Positions 1 through 10,298 of a stretch of DNA of 60,854 nt are shown piece by piece; within the stretch, counting starts at the first letter, position 1, and the number at the start of each line of letters is the position of its first letter. The stretch lies in contig NW_026971787.1 in assembly GCF_026151205.1 (NCBI RefSeq), positions 1 to 60,854 on the forward strand, in the 5' to 3' direction. The notes beneath the pieces are model-generated. The model was not told the DNA's origin. It saw only the letters and a list, made by a program, of their open reading frames with translations, and did not search any database. Source of the DNA: Bolinopsis microptera (taxonomy: Eukaryota > Ctenophora > Tentaculata > Lobata > Bolinopsidae). The position numbers and the translations under genes are program-made.

Positions 1-142
1 AATTTACAACTAATTTACAACTATCATGAGTAAGATGAGTAAGTGGGGCGTTGTTTAAGAGTCGTAATTTACAACTAACTACAAAAATTCCCGGATAAGT
101 ATCACGTGTCACTACAAACTCACACCAATTCTCCGCTACTTC

Positions 143-241
143 CCGCGGTATATGAAGTGTTACCATGGTTACCGCGGTATATGAAGTGTTACCATGGTTA
201 CCGCGGTATATGAAGTGTTACCATGGTTACCGCGGTATATG
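143..241. repeat. 29-bp tandem repeat, about 3.4 copies
   Basis: The unit contains CCGCGGTATATGAAGTG and TTACCATGGTTA and repeats at 143, 172, 201 and 230 with almost no divergence, so it arose recently. The CATGGTTAC core recurs singly further right (about 305, 11220, 24245, 29815). It lies in the last visible intron. Confidence 0.9.
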
Positions 242-377
242 AAACCTAATAATGAGAGTCACCTGATTGCTGAGATTAACTTTAGCTTTAGAGTGAGACG
301 TGTTACCATGGTTACTGTGAGACGTGTTGTCCCACTGTAGACTGGAGAAACTGTTTCTGTCGCTCACATTATCACAC

Positions 378-400
378 CTGACACAAATATAACGTTACTT
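378..400 (-). CDS. possible micro-exon of the navigator-like gene
   Basis: This is a 23-bp candidate between an acceptor CCAGTAGTTGCAG and a donor TCAG|GTGTGA. It would continue phase 2 in frame (SNVIFVS) and leave in phase 1. The acceptor is good but the donor is weak and the piece is very short. This is a guess that only transcript data could confirm. Confidence 0.2.
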
Positions 401-419
401 CTGCAACTACTGGATAGAG

Positions 420-665
420 TGGGAGGAAGTGAGACATAAAGCAGAAGAGTGAGAGAAAGTGAAACAGAAAGCGAAAGAGTGAGATAAAGTGAAACAGAAA
501 GCAAAAGAGGGAGTAAAACAGAAAGCGAAAGTACTAGTGAAATAGGAAGCGAAAGTACTAGTGAAATAAAGTGAAACAGAAAGCGAAAGTACTAGTGAGA
601 TAAAGTGAAACAGAAAGCGAAAGAGTGAGATAAAGTAAAACAGAAAGCGAAAGTACTAGTAAAAC
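420..665. repeat. degenerate GAAA-rich array next to an exon donor
   Basis: Repeated blocks of GTGAAACAGAAAGCGAAAG and GAGATAAA, with ACTAGTGAAATA interspersed, are arranged irregularly. The array ends about 20 bp from the donor of exon 685-733, so it occupies the start of the following intron on the minus strand. Confidence 0.75.
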
Positions 666-684
666 AGAAATAATAGTAACTCAC

Positions 685-733
685 CTTGAGCTATTGTTAT
701 CAGTGTTAGACAGGCAGTCCATAGATCCATTTC
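685..733 (-). CDS. NAV-like: navigator-like gene, short exon
   Basis: This 49-bp exon has acceptor CCAGATATCGCAG and donor CAAG|GTGAGT. It joins in frame with the 931-1370 exon (the A overhang plus GA gives Arg) and reads NGSMDCLSNTDNNSS, ending in phase 2. Polar and probably disordered. A GAAA-rich degenerate array starts about 20 bp into the next intron. The rest of the gene lies beyond the left edge. Confidence 0.7.
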
Positions 734-930
734 CTGCGATATCTGGATAAAGATTACTAAGTTAAACCAAATATTTTATGTAATTAACCTTAATCTGAGG
801 TCTGTAAATATGATTCTGTACATGAAATAGAATACAAAATCTCCAATAAATCAGTATACCGTTTTTGCTTATCGACCTCACTCGGTTTTAAGGGCGCTAA
901 AATTAACCTTTTCCTCCTAGATTTACTCAC

Positions 931-1370
931 TGTTATTGGAATTGCTGGTAATACTAGCTGCTCTCAAATGGTCGTACAGTCCAGGATCAGTGCCCTGCTG
1001 TGCAGTGACCAGACCATGTGTTCGTGGTGCTACCATGGGAACCATCCCCTGGCTGTGAGCAGCTACCATGGGAACCATCCCCTGGCTGTGAGCAGCTGCC
1101 ATGGGAACCATCCCCTGGCTGTGAGCAGCTGCCATGGGAACCATCCCCTGGCTGTGAGTAGCTGCCATGGGAACCATCCCCTGGCTGTGAGCAGCTGCCA
1201 TGGGAACCATCCCCTGGCTGTGAGCAGCTGCCATGGGGTCCATTACTTGGTTCCGGGGCACTACCATAGGGTGTAAGGGGGAGATGGGACCGTTCATCAG
1301 CGGTCTGGAGTGACGGATCGAGTGACTGCCGTTTATCTTTATCATGACATTATCCATCATGGGTCCACTT
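931..1370 (-). CDS. NAV-like: navigator-like gene, exon with 11-residue repeats
   Basis: This 440-bp exon has acceptor TTATCTCCCCAG and donor AACA|GTGAGT. The two-base overhang of the previous exon plus A gives Lys and enters the frame exactly. It reads SGPMMDNVMIKINGSHSIRH, followed by about six copies of an 11-residue repeat with consensus GMVPMAAAHSQ, then a Gly/Leu tail ending SITSNSNN. The repeat is encoded by 33-bp DNA units, so it keeps frame. The other strand is also open through the repeat (CHGNHPLAVSS units), but that frame lacks splice support and is taken as a shadow. The exon exits in phase 1. Confidence 0.85.
1031..1235. repeat. 33-bp coding tandem repeat
   Basis: Six near-identical 33-bp units start at 1031, 1064, 1097, 1130, 1163 and 1196, plus a partial one. 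They lie wholly inside exon 931-1370 and encode the 11-residue repeat. Each unit carries two ATG-type CCATGG or CCAT cores. Divergence between units is one or two bases. Confidence 0.95.
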
Positions 1371-1429
1371 CTGGGGAGATAAGGTTAATTTGCAGGTATT
1401 CCTCCCAGTGACCGGTGACGCTATTGTTC

Positions 1430-1520
1430 TAGACCTCGTTACCTAGTAACCACTGCAACCTAGTAACCACTGTAACCTAGTAAACACTGTAACCTAGTAA
1501 CCACTGTAACCTAGTAGCTA
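1430..1520. repeat. 17-bp tandem repeat
   Basis: Four to five copies of CCTAGTAACCACTGTAA in the intron after exon 2780-2925. The array is bracketed by direct copies of CTATTGTTCTAGACCTC (about 1422 and 1519), as if one duplication enclosed the array. Confidence 0.85.
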
Positions 1521-1815
1521 TTGTTCTAGACCTCTATTATAATGAGATCATACTTGAACGCCTGCTCAAATAGATATTCAGAGTCAAAATAGAAAGTGCA
1601 AGTTAAGTGAAAATAGAAAGTGAAAGTACAAAATAGAAAGTACAGAGTACAAGAAAAGAATGTAATAAAATTCCAACCTTCTTAAACTGAGCGTTTGAGC
1701 ACGTTTAAAATCACTCCTTGTATTCTGTGAGTTGTAGTTCTCACTGAAAATAAGAGATTGTAACAAGCCAATTCAAAAGTCAAATAAAAGGGTAACTACT
1801 ACTGCAAAGTAGAAC

Positions 1816-2780
1816 GTTACGTGGGGGAGGGGGGGGGAGGGGGGGGGGGGGTACCAAACCATAAATCACTTATTCTGAGGGGGGGGGGGGGTACCAAACC
1901 TTAACTAACTTATTCTGAGAGGGGGGGGGGGGGTACCAAACCTTAACTAACTTATTCTGAGGGGGGGGGGGTACCAAACCTTAAATCACTTATTCTGAGG
2001 GGGGGGGTACCAAACCATAAATCACTTATTCTGAGGGGGGGGGGGGGTACCAAACCTTAACTAACTTATTCTGAGAGGGGGGGGGGGGTACCAAACCTTA
2101 ACTAACTTATTCTGAGGGGGGGGGGTACCAAACCATAAATCACTTATTCTGAGGGGGGGGGGGGCCGGGGGGGTACCAAACCATAACTCACTTATTCTGA
2201 GGGGGGGGGTACCAAACCTTAACTAACTTATTCTGAGAGGGGGGGTACCAAACCTTAACTAACTTATTCTGAGAGGGGGGGGGGGGGGTACCAAACCTTA
2301 AATCACTTATTCTGAGGGGGGGGGGGGGGGGGGGGTACCAAACCATAACTCACTTATTCTGAGGGGGGGGGGGGTACCAAACCATAAATCACTTATTCTG
2401 AGGGGGGGGGGGGTACCAAACCATAACTCACTTATTCTGAGGGGGGGGGGGTACCAAACCTTAGCTAACTTATTCTGAGAGGAGGGGGGGGTACCAAACC
2501 TTAACTAACTTATTCTGAGAGGGGGGGGTACCAAACCTTAAATCACTTATTCTGAGGGGGGGGGGGGTACCAAACCATAAATCACTTATTCTGAGGGGGG
2601 GGGGGGTACCAAACCATAACTCACTTATTCTGAGGGGGGGGGGGTACCAAACCTTAGCTAACTTATTCTGAGAGGAGGGGGGGGGTACCAAACCTTAACT
2701 AACTTATTCTGAGAGGGGGGGGTACCAAACCTTAAATCACTTATTCTGAGGGGGGGGGGGGTACCAAACCATAACTCACT
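1816..2780 (-). repeat. tandem array of a 5' splice-site segment with C-tracts
   Basis: There are about 24 units of roughly 36-44 bp, varying mainly in the length of a C-run (G-run on the plus strand). On the gene strand each reads CTCAGAATAAGT, then one of three continuations (GAGTTATGG, GATTTATGG/GATTTAAGG, or TAGTTAAGG), then TTTGGTACC and the C-run. The first unit is the real end of exon 2780-2925 plus its donor AATAA|GTGAGT. About five units keep GTGAGT exactly, and many others have GTTAGT. The array is therefore an amplified exon/intron boundary inside the intron. Confidence 0.95.
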
Positions 2781-2925
2781 TATTCTGAGACTCTCTAATC
2801 TTCCTCTGGCCGATCTGAATAATCCCCTCGTCGTCCATATCCTGGTCTTCTATAATAACGGGAGTGTCTGGAGACAGATCAAATGAGTTGGGACGTTTGG
2901 GTCGACTTCCTGTTGGAGATAGTAC
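2780..2925 (-). CDS. NAV-like: navigator-like gene, exon whose end seeds an array
   Basis: This 146-bp exon has acceptor TACTTCCCCAG and donor AATAA|GTGAGT. Phase 0 in, phase 2 out. It encodes a Pro/Ser stretch (VLSPTGSRPKRPNSFDLSP), an acidic patch (IIEDQDMDDEG), then IIQIGQRKIRESQN. There is no known domain, and it is probably disordered apart from the last basic helix. The last 10 or so bases of the exon, together with the donor, are the unit of the tandem array that starts here and runs to about 1816. Confidence 0.85.
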
Positions 2926-3413
2926 CTGGGGAAGTAAGTTTATTAGTAAACGGGTTTATTCATCACAGGTTCTTTATATAGATGTATAATGTATAATGTT
3001 TTGTTTGTTTGTTTGTTTGGGGCTGGCTTTTACACCAGTCAATGTTTACTCAAAATATATAATAATTGTAATAATCAATATTAATCCCCGAAGGGCACGC
3101 AAATTACATGCCATCGAACTCATAGTTATTTCGTCTAGATTTTATCAGTTGATTCTGATGACCCTGATCTGCAAACACATTTAAAAGCTTAAACGTTTAT
3201 ATAAAATTCTTTACTTGATAATACTGTCGTAGGTGTTTTATCAGTATAGGTTTGCGCTAGTTGGCAGTGAAATATGGAATGTGCTGTCAGGATGGCACGA
3301 TAAGTGATTTAGATGGGATATAATAGTGAAAGTTGAGCTGCATAATATGTTAGGTTGCTATTAACGGCTGTTCTAATGGTGTGCTAACCGTCTAGTTTTA
3401 CTTATTCCTTAGG

Positions 3414-5580
3414 TTATTCTCGGTAGTTGATTTGTTGAGTGCCTGATCTTGCTGATTTACGTAGCCCGGGTAAATTATGTAACAGAAAAGTTGGCCATTC
3501 TTCATCGTTTCCTGAGCTTTGTAGTTCTATCATTACACGCTTTGCTGATTTCTTATAAATGCTTATTGAGAAAATGCTAGATGGGCAAGTTATGCGACTA
3601 ATGTTGTGCTCGGTAATAGCTAATATTGGACCTTTATACAGAACACTAGCGCGTAGATCTGGTTGAGAGTACGTTGTTAGCCAGTCGATATTGTCGTCAT
3701 AAGATGTGCCATACTTTGGTAAATCGGGAGGAAATAAGTCTTTTATCGACGACGGCAGAAGGCCAGGCATGTAATTTATCTTGTGCATCAGAGTCAGAGC
3801 ATTTTTTATGATTACCCCGTGTACAGTTAATATTTCGTACTCTTTAAACGTAGCTTTAGTATGATCCGGAAGTTTACCATCTTTGTAATAGTAATTCACG
3901 TAACCCGGCATAACTGCTCGTATTCCTTGTTTTTGTTTAGTGAACAGTGAGTTAATATGAGATTTTGCAGCAAAACCCCAAACGAGCGAACAGAAATTTA
4001 AGTGAGATTGTACAAAACTTTGGAAGATCTGTAAGCGTGCTTTGATTGGTAATTTGCGTTTTATTTTGAACATAACACCTATAAACCGTGACATTTTTGT
4101 TTTGACAGCACGAATGTGGCTGGCCCAGTTTAGTTTGTCGTCGACGATAACTCCTAAAAATCTGGCCTCCGTTTTGCGTTCAATAGGAGTGTTGTCAATT
4201 CTTACCTGTAGAGACGATAGGTCTACCCGTCTTTTTGAAAATACCATATAGCAAGTCTTCTTCAAATTAAGAGCTAAGCCGTTTGAGTAAACCCATTTTA
4301 TCAACACATCAGTGAGGTGGTCGATTTTGGATACAATTTCTTGTATATTTGATCCGGTGATAATTATATTTGCATCGTCTGCGTATAATATAAATTTAGC
4401 TAAGTTACTGATTCCTGGTAAGTCATTGATATATATAACGAAAAGCAGGGGGCCTAATATGCTACCTTGTGGAACACCGTATACCATAGATTCTAATGAT
4501 GAATTGGAGCCGTTCAAGGAGACAAATTGACTGCGACCATTAAGGTATGACTCGAACCATTTCAAGGCAATGCCGCGAATACCGTAATGCTCAAGTTTCC
4601 TGAGTAATGTCGCGTGATCTAGGACGTCAAATGCCTTACTATAGTCTAAAAGTAATAGTAGTGTTATTTGGTTCTTATTTAGGGAATGCAGAATGGAGCT
4701 CTGAGCATTGAGAAGCGCATGCTCGCATGATCTTCCTGGTCGGAATCCGTATTGATTCTCGAATAGTGAGTTATTCTTGTCGAGAAATTCTAATACCCGC
4801 CTGTGCATGAGTTTTTCGTAAATTTTTGAGAACGAGCCCAAAAGCGAGATAGGTCTATAATTTGCTACGTCGAGTTTGGAACCTCCTTTGTGTATAGGTG
4901 TAACTTTTGCGGTTTTCAGAGCTTTAGGGAAAGTTCCCTCTGCAAAAGATGTGTTGACTACTGATGCAAAGGTACATACAAAATTTTGGCATGTGCTAGC
5001 TATTTTCAAAGGCTCAATTTTTGAATCGAGAGTTGCCTTATTTTTGAGGCCAATAATAATTCTATGTATCTCGATAGGTGTCGCAGGTTCAAGGTAGATA
5101 GACGTTGGACATGACCCGGTCAGATAGTCCTGGAACCCCCCAGGATCGAAGGTCTGTCGGGAACTGATCTGAGACTTGATGTTGGCTGCGATGCTGGAAA
5201 AGTAGCCATTAAACTTTTCAGCGACAGCCGAGTTAGTACTCAGGATCGTCCCGTCAGTATCCCTCAATCTAATCTGATCAGATCCCCGTCTTTTTCTGTT
5301 TAGCAGGCCGTTGATTATCTCCCATTGTTTTTTGGAACAGTCCTGATATTTTTCAAATTGTTTTTTGTAATACCGCTCCTTGGCAAGATTAACGTGTTTA
5401 CTGCAAAATAATTTCATTTTATCGTATGCGGCTATGTTTTCATAAGTAGGCTCAGTGATATTCAGATGATATAAATGCTGTTTACGTGAGCAGGCCGTTT
5501 CGAGCCATGGAAGTATCCACGGCTTCGGATCAGACCGTTCATTTTCGCGACGACTACGATTGCTCTTAACGGGGTATGCA
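3414..5580 (-). CDS. LINE copy A ORF2, reverse transcriptase part
   Basis: This is the continuation of ORF2 after the Penelope insertion. RT motifs are in order: ANYRPISLLGSFSKI, NQYGFRPGRS, DYSKAFDVLDH, GVPQGSILGP and the catalytic YADDANIII. These are followed by a thumb and C-terminal region to about 3414. The frame has no stops or shifts, so apart from the insertion this domain looks intact. It differs from copy B at only a handful of residues. Confidence 0.92.
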
Positions 5581-5592
5581 GTGTTGTAATGT

Positions 5593-7440
5593 GGTGGATT
5601 CGTGTAGTGTTTTTGAGTCTCATGATTTGATAGTTCTTTTATTCAAATTTCTGATTGTTTCTGAATAGACTCAGTGAAGACAAATTCTAATGGAAATAAA
5701 TAGCTGAATAACGTATCGACATTTCTACGTCATACTCATATTCTGAAATAGTATTAATTCAATTATAACGATCAATATTCACATTAAAAATTTGACGACG
5801 AAATTTATTTCAAACAAAATATATAACTGTAAAATAGTTATCAACCGTAAATAGTTTTTAACGAAATACGGTCTCCATCTCTCTGATTTACAAGAACTAC
5901 TAGAGACAACCCTAGGAAAGTCATATTTTGTCTACAACAATCAAGTCTACCTACAGCTTCTTGGATTGTTCATGGGAACCAACCCTGCACCTATACTAGC
6001 TACTGTCAAAATGTGGAAACTGGAAAAACTTTCAGTCTACGTAGACCTGAGGATAACACTGCCCACCTACAGCAGGTTTTACGACGATCTAAACGGAGCC
6101 ACCACCAACAGACGAAAAGCTCAGCAACTGTGCAACCTCATCGAACAACAAGATCCTGACAAACTTATCAAACTAACTGTAGACTACCCTGACAATCAGA
6201 ACGACTTTGTTCCCTTCCTCAACACGGAAATAAAGATCGACTCAGATGGAATAGTACATTCTAGACTCTACAGAAAACCACAGAAAAAGCCACTCACCCT
6301 CCACTACAACTCTCATCATACAACACGTACAAAGAATGCTACTGTTGAGAGTATGTACAACACCGCAGAGGCAGTCTCTAACAACAGAGAAAACGAGAAG
6401 TACTCAGAAAAGATGATAGATAAACTTCTCATCAACAACGGCTACACTGATAGAGTCTTAGAAACCATAAAGAACAAGAGAAAACGTAGAAAGAGAATTA
6501 ATCAGAACGTACAGAACAAAGACCAAGACGGAGCGATTCTCAAACTACCCTATGTCAACGAAGCTACTAGTCGCAAATACAGAGATGCTGTCAGACATAG
6601 TGGACTCCCCATCAAAATTGTCGAGAAACCTGGACGGAAACTGAAGGATCTCCTTACAGACTCCAGACCCCTTGACAAGAAATCCTGTACAACATCAAAC
6701 TGCAGAACATGCGCAGCTTTAACCGATGGAGAATGCACCACAACTAATACCGTCTACCACATCACTTGCGAAGTAGACAATTGTACCGAGAACTATGGTG
6801 GGGAAACATACAGACCGATCAAGTGCAGGTTCGACGAGCATTACCGTAGTGCGGCAAATCCAACAGCAAAATCTTACGAAGATAAGCCACTAGCAAAGCA
6901 CTACAGGGAAAGTCACCCTCAGCACAAAGGCCCCCCAAAGCTTAAACTTCAAATCGTAGATAGAGGAACATCACTCATCAACAGAAAGATTAAAGAAGCC
7001 CGATTTTTAGTTGAAAATAAACCAACACTCAACGATAAAACAGAGTTGAACAATCTAACACAGTTTTTAGTTGAGTGACGTGTAAATAGTAATATTCTCG
7101 TTTAATTCTTTTATCTCTTTTAATCTTTTATCTCCTGTATAACGCCACGCTATTCGTTAATTTTCAGATGAGCCCAATTTTGTCAGTTTTATGTTCATAT
7201 TTGCTCCGATTTCGTTAAAAACTATTTACGGTTGATAACTATTTTACAGTTATATATTTTGTTTGAAATAAATTTCGTCGTCAAATTTTTAATGTGAATA
7301 TTGATCGTTATAATTGAATTAATACTATTTCAGAATATGAGTATGACGTAGAAATGTCGATACGTTATTCAGCTATTTATTTCCATTAGAATTTGTCTTC
7401 ACTGAGTCTATTCAGAAACAATCAGAAATTTGAATAAAAG
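5593..7440 (+). mobile_element. Penelope-like element inserted in LINE copy A
   Basis: It is flanked by a 12-bp direct duplication GTGTTGTAATGT (5581-5592 and 7440-7451). The same 12 bases occur once at the matching place in copy B. Inverted repeats of about 232 bp (5636-5867 and 7209-7440) bracket the ORF, with a 43-bp extension outside the left one. Inverted terminal repeats plus a short tail are typical of Penelope-like elements. At under 1.9 kb it is 5'-truncated. Confidence 0.9.
5876..7078 (+). CDS. Penelope-like RT C-terminus with GIY-YIG endonuclease
   Basis: The open frame continues upstream of the first ATG (5966) into LSDLQELLETTLGKSYF. The catalytic palm reads SRFYDDLNG in place of the usual YVDD context. 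A lysine-rich linker and a CTTSNCRTC zinc-like linker follow. Next comes the GIY-YIG nuclease: VYHITCEV, NYGGETYRPIKCRFDEH, with the conserved Glu in IKEARFLVENKPTLND. The N-terminal RT fingers are missing. It ends with TGA at 7078. Penelope-like enzymes copy RNA and cut target DNA with the GIY-YIG domain. Confidence 0.9.
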   Translation, partial: HLSDLQELLETTLGKSYFVYNNQVYLQLLGLFMGTNPAPILATVKMWKLEKLSVYVDLRITLPTYSRFYDDLNGATTNRRKAQQLCNLIEQQDPDKLIKLTVDYPDNQNDFVPFLNTEIKIDSDGIVHSRLYRKPQKKPLTLHYNSHHTTRTKNATVESMYNTAEAVSNNRENEKYSEKMIDKLLINNGYTDRVLETIKNKRKRRKRINQNVQNKDQDGAILKLPYVNEATSRKYRDAVRHSGLPIKIVEKPGRKLKDLLTDSRPLDKKSCTTSNCRTCAALTDGECTTTNTVYHITCEVDNCTENYGGETYRPIKCRFDEHYRSAANPTAKSYEDKPLAKHYRESHPQHKGPPKLKLQIVDRGTSLINRKIKEARFLVENKPTLNDKTELNNLTQFLVE

Positions 7441-7451
7441 TGTTGTAATGT

Positions 7452-8720
7452 TTCATGTAGATTTCTGAGAATTTATCATACTGTTCATTTGCACAGCCTG
7501 ATTCCCGCGCTTCCTCCCACGTCTCCCCTTCCAATAGCTCCTTGAAGATGGCATTGTTGGCTTCATTAATAGTACGTGTTTGACGATATTTTGTGGTATT
7601 GGTCCTATTCGAGTGTGTGGTGTGCTTTTGTGATACTGCACGTAGCTTTATAGTGGCTAGTGTTGCAAGATGATCAGAGATGTCGAGTGTTAGAACGTTA
7701 CTACTTAATGTGTTTTCAATATTATTTGTGTAAACATGGTCAATAAGGGTGGCACTGTGGTCAGTGACTCGTGTTGGTTTGGAAACTGTTTGAGCAAAAC
7801 CATATTTTGCCAGTGTATCAATGAGGTTCTGGCTTGAGGAATCGGTGTCATATTTGATAAGATCAATATTTGCATCGCCATGAAACATAACGTGTTTGCG
7901 TGAGTGTCTATCTAGTCTATTGAGTACGTGATCGAGTAAGCTAATGAAATTATTAGTATCTCTTGACGGTGATCTGTAGAAATTTACTATTACCTTCGTT
8001 TTGTTAAGACCTTTGCAGTTATGAATTTTGACTAGTTGAAACTCGCCACTCATATCTTCAGGATCCAGAGCTAAGTCAATACGTTCAATTTTCTCGAAAT
8101 CGCACACGCGTTTATTTATATAAATTGCTAACCCACCTCCTCTCCCCGATTTCCTCAAAGGTGCTTGTATAACAGGTTCGTGAAAACCCTCGATCATGAT
8201 ATCATCAATACCATTAGGCAGCTTATCAATGTTACAGTTAGTTTCATTAAAGCATAATACATCGCATTTTGAGAAGGTGTGGATTTCTTCTCTGAGATAT
8301 GTTATGTTTTTTGCTAGTGATCGTATATTTAATGAAAGTGCTTCTAACTCGTCCTTGGCGGAGTTTGTAACGTTTTTAGGTTCTTGATATTTGCACTTGG
8401 TTAGGATTTCGCTTATTTCATTCCAGTATTCGTTGTTTGTGTCACTGTTCTGATCTAAACTATTGCCAATGGAATTTATTAAGTGCGAGCGATCATATGG
8501 ATTGAAACTAAGACGTGATGCGTTAAGGTGGTCGAACTTATCATAGAGATCGAATGTATCTACATTGTAACCAGGAATAATTGATTCGCAACATCTGATG
8601 CAACCTAAAGTTTCCTGGAAACATTTCTTGTGCACAGGGCCCTCGCACCATGCACAAGTACGCAGGTTAGACTTAGAGTAACACCAACCCGGACAGGCCG
8701 TGCATTTGATTTTTATTTTT
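7452..8720 (-). CDS. LINE copy A ORF2, N-terminal part (Cys-rich motif and endonuclease)
   Basis: It begins near a Cys/His cluster (KCTACPGWCYS, TCAWC, HKKCF, CIRCC) like a PHD or RING zinc module. The apurinic-type endonuclease follows: LSLNIRSLAKN, a catalytic ETN, GRGGGLAIYINK, GDANIDLI and the SDHLATL block. The upstream frame has a stop and no clear ATG, so the true start is uncertain. The ORF breaks after MKHYNT, where the Penelope-like element inserted. It resumes at 5580 as AYPVKSN. Confidence 0.85.
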
Positions 8721-9553
8721 GACTATTGCTGACTTCACCATTAGTGTTCATGAAGTTGATAAATAAAGCTGATAAAATTCCGTTATGATTTGGTTAGTCA
8801 AAAGAAAAATGTATATGATAAATGTATATTGCTATAATTATATATATGAAAGTCAGACCTGCTTCGCGAAAACTAACAGTTTTGTGTGCTAACAGATCCT
8901 GACTGATATTCTAACTAACTAATAATCTAAACTAATCCAAACTATCTATTTAAAAATAAAAATAAAAAAAAACAAAAACTAACTAACTAGCAAGCGAGTA
9001 TGCTCGGAGAGCAAGTAACTTATACTGAAACTGTGATGAAACGTGTAGCTTAAACTTTAATGTAGCTTAACTTCAACTGTACGAAATTGACTTTTGCGAG
9101 GACAACGGAATGTGGATCAGTCAAAAGAGTAATACGGTGGAGTCATGTTTGTCTAGTAGTAAAGCAGAAGTTAGTCAAACGTCAAAAGTTAGGTGTATTG
9201 TCACTGAAATTTAATGATTTCTGTATTAGTACAATATAGTAAAATGTGCTATGGGCAATGTATTTTATTGTGTAGATAGTGTATCAAAATTTCGATTTTA
9301 AGTGTTTAAGTGTTTATTACCAATAATGTTACATAGGGGACTGTAATTACTGATTAGGATAACTGATAAGCTTTATTTTGATTACTGATAAGACGGGTTA
9401 TAGTATGAAAGGTGTGAGTGTGTAACTTGTTAAGATACGACTTGTTTTAAGGTTTTAAATTTGCCGTGCTACGTTGACTTGGTTTGAAATATGTTTGCAG
9501 ATCAGTCTTTTTGTTTAGTATTGGTATTGACAATAGTTTTATTTATTCAATTC

Positions 9554-10051
9554 TCATCCGAAACCGAAACCGAAACTGTTCATATAGTCATAGTATAAAT
9601 CTAAAAATGGACGTCTTAGGGGTAATGATCCTTTACGAAACCCTAGGCTTATTAGAATAGAGTCTACCCAGCATGCAGTTACTATAGATTTCCCAGTGTT
9701 GTTTAGGTGAAGGCCGTCTCGTGCGAGGTGAGGCAGACCAAAATTCAGGTTGTCAAACAGGTGAAAATTGGCCGAACGTAGAGGAAAGTGGAGAAGCAGT
9801 TCGTTCAGGTTGTCAATTCTGTCGTTCAGCTCAAAATAGGGGTCTGCACTCAGGTTAAGAGGTGTGATAGCGTCAAAAATGAATTCCGTTCTGAATTTAC
9901 TTGTGAAATGCTTTAGGTGGTTGTGCAAAGTCATGGGATCAGCTCGACCGTATCTGAGATCATTTACTCCGGCACTTATCAGGACTAGATCGGACTGTTC
10001 AATTAAGGCTTGGTGTTGAGCTAAATCTCTCAGATGGAATAAGTCTTCTCT
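9554..10051 (-). CDS. LINE copy A ORF1, SGNH/GDSL esterase fragment
   Basis: The frame is open from the 5' truncation point and shows two hallmark SGNH blocks: VLISAGVNDLRYG (block III, the GxND motif) and LARDGLHLNNTGK (block V, the DxxH catalytic pair). The first block with the nucleophile Ser is missing because of the truncation. Esterase domains in ORF1 are known from CR1-type LINEs, where they are thought to act with lipids or membranes. About 830 bp without a clear ORF separate it from ORF2. Confidence 0.75.
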   Translation of the reverse strand, partial: REDLFHLRDLAQHQALIEQSDLVLISAGVNDLRYGRADPMTLHNHLKHFTSKFRTEFIFDAITPLNLSADPYFELNDRIDNLNELLLHFPLRSANFHLFDNLNFGLPHLARDGLHLNNTGKSIVTACWVDSILISLGFRKGSLPLRRPFLDLYYDYMNSFGFGFG

Positions 10052-10180
10052 GAATGTATAATGTATAATGTATAATGTATAATGTATAATGTATAATGTA
10101 TAATGTATAATGTATAATGTATATTGTATAATGTATATTGTATAATGTATAATATATAATGTATATTGTATATTGTATAT
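10051..10180. repeat. TATAATG microsatellite next to an exon donor
   Basis: A 7-bp TATAATG repeat with some TATATTG variants starts a few bases into the intron after exon 10195-10298. The same repeat reappears at 2980-2997 on the far side of LINE copy A, so this was one array before the insertion. Confidence 0.9.
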
Positions 10181-10194
10181 ACAATATAACTTAC

Positions 10195-10298
10195 CTCCTG
10201 ACTGCCTTGACTTCTACGCTGAGTATCAGAACCAGTCAAACTGTCGAAGGAGCGATACAACACTGGCATTGACTTGGCACCGCATGGTCCGATTGTCG
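10195..10298 (-). CDS. NAV-like: navigator-like gene, Ser-rich exon
   Basis: This 104-bp exon has acceptor TCCTGTTTCAG and donor GAG|GTAAGT. It is entered in phase 1 and left in phase 0. It reads TIGPCGAKSMPVLYRSFDSL and then a polar TGSDTQRRSQGSQE tail. The KSMPVLYRSFDS stretch resembles the short Ser/Arg motifs scattered in the disordered middle of navigators, but no domain is assigned. A TATAATG microsatellite begins a few bases into the downstream intron. Confidence 0.8.

Larger units (their letters stand above)
2998..10048 (-). mobile_element. CR1-like LINE copy A (5'-truncated, interrupted)
   Basis: This non-LTR retrotransposon is on the minus strand and contains, in order, the end of an SGNH-esterase ORF1, then a Cys-rich motif, AP-type endonuclease and reverse transcriptase. 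It ends in a (CAAA)n tail at about 2998-3014. Both flanks are TATAATG repeats (2980-2997 and from 10051), so it inserted inside that array in the intron between exons 10195-10298 and 2780-2925. A Penelope-like element splits it at 5593-7440. Copy B at 39805-43312 is nearly identical, so the family was active recently. The esterase ORF1 and the lack of a clear target duplication fit the CR1 group. Confidence 0.9.

Noticed and set aside
968-1276. Plus-strand ORF of 102 residues through the 33-bp repeat
   Set aside because: It is the reverse frame of a 33-bp period. The minus-strand exon has both splice sites and phase-matched neighbours; this one has none.
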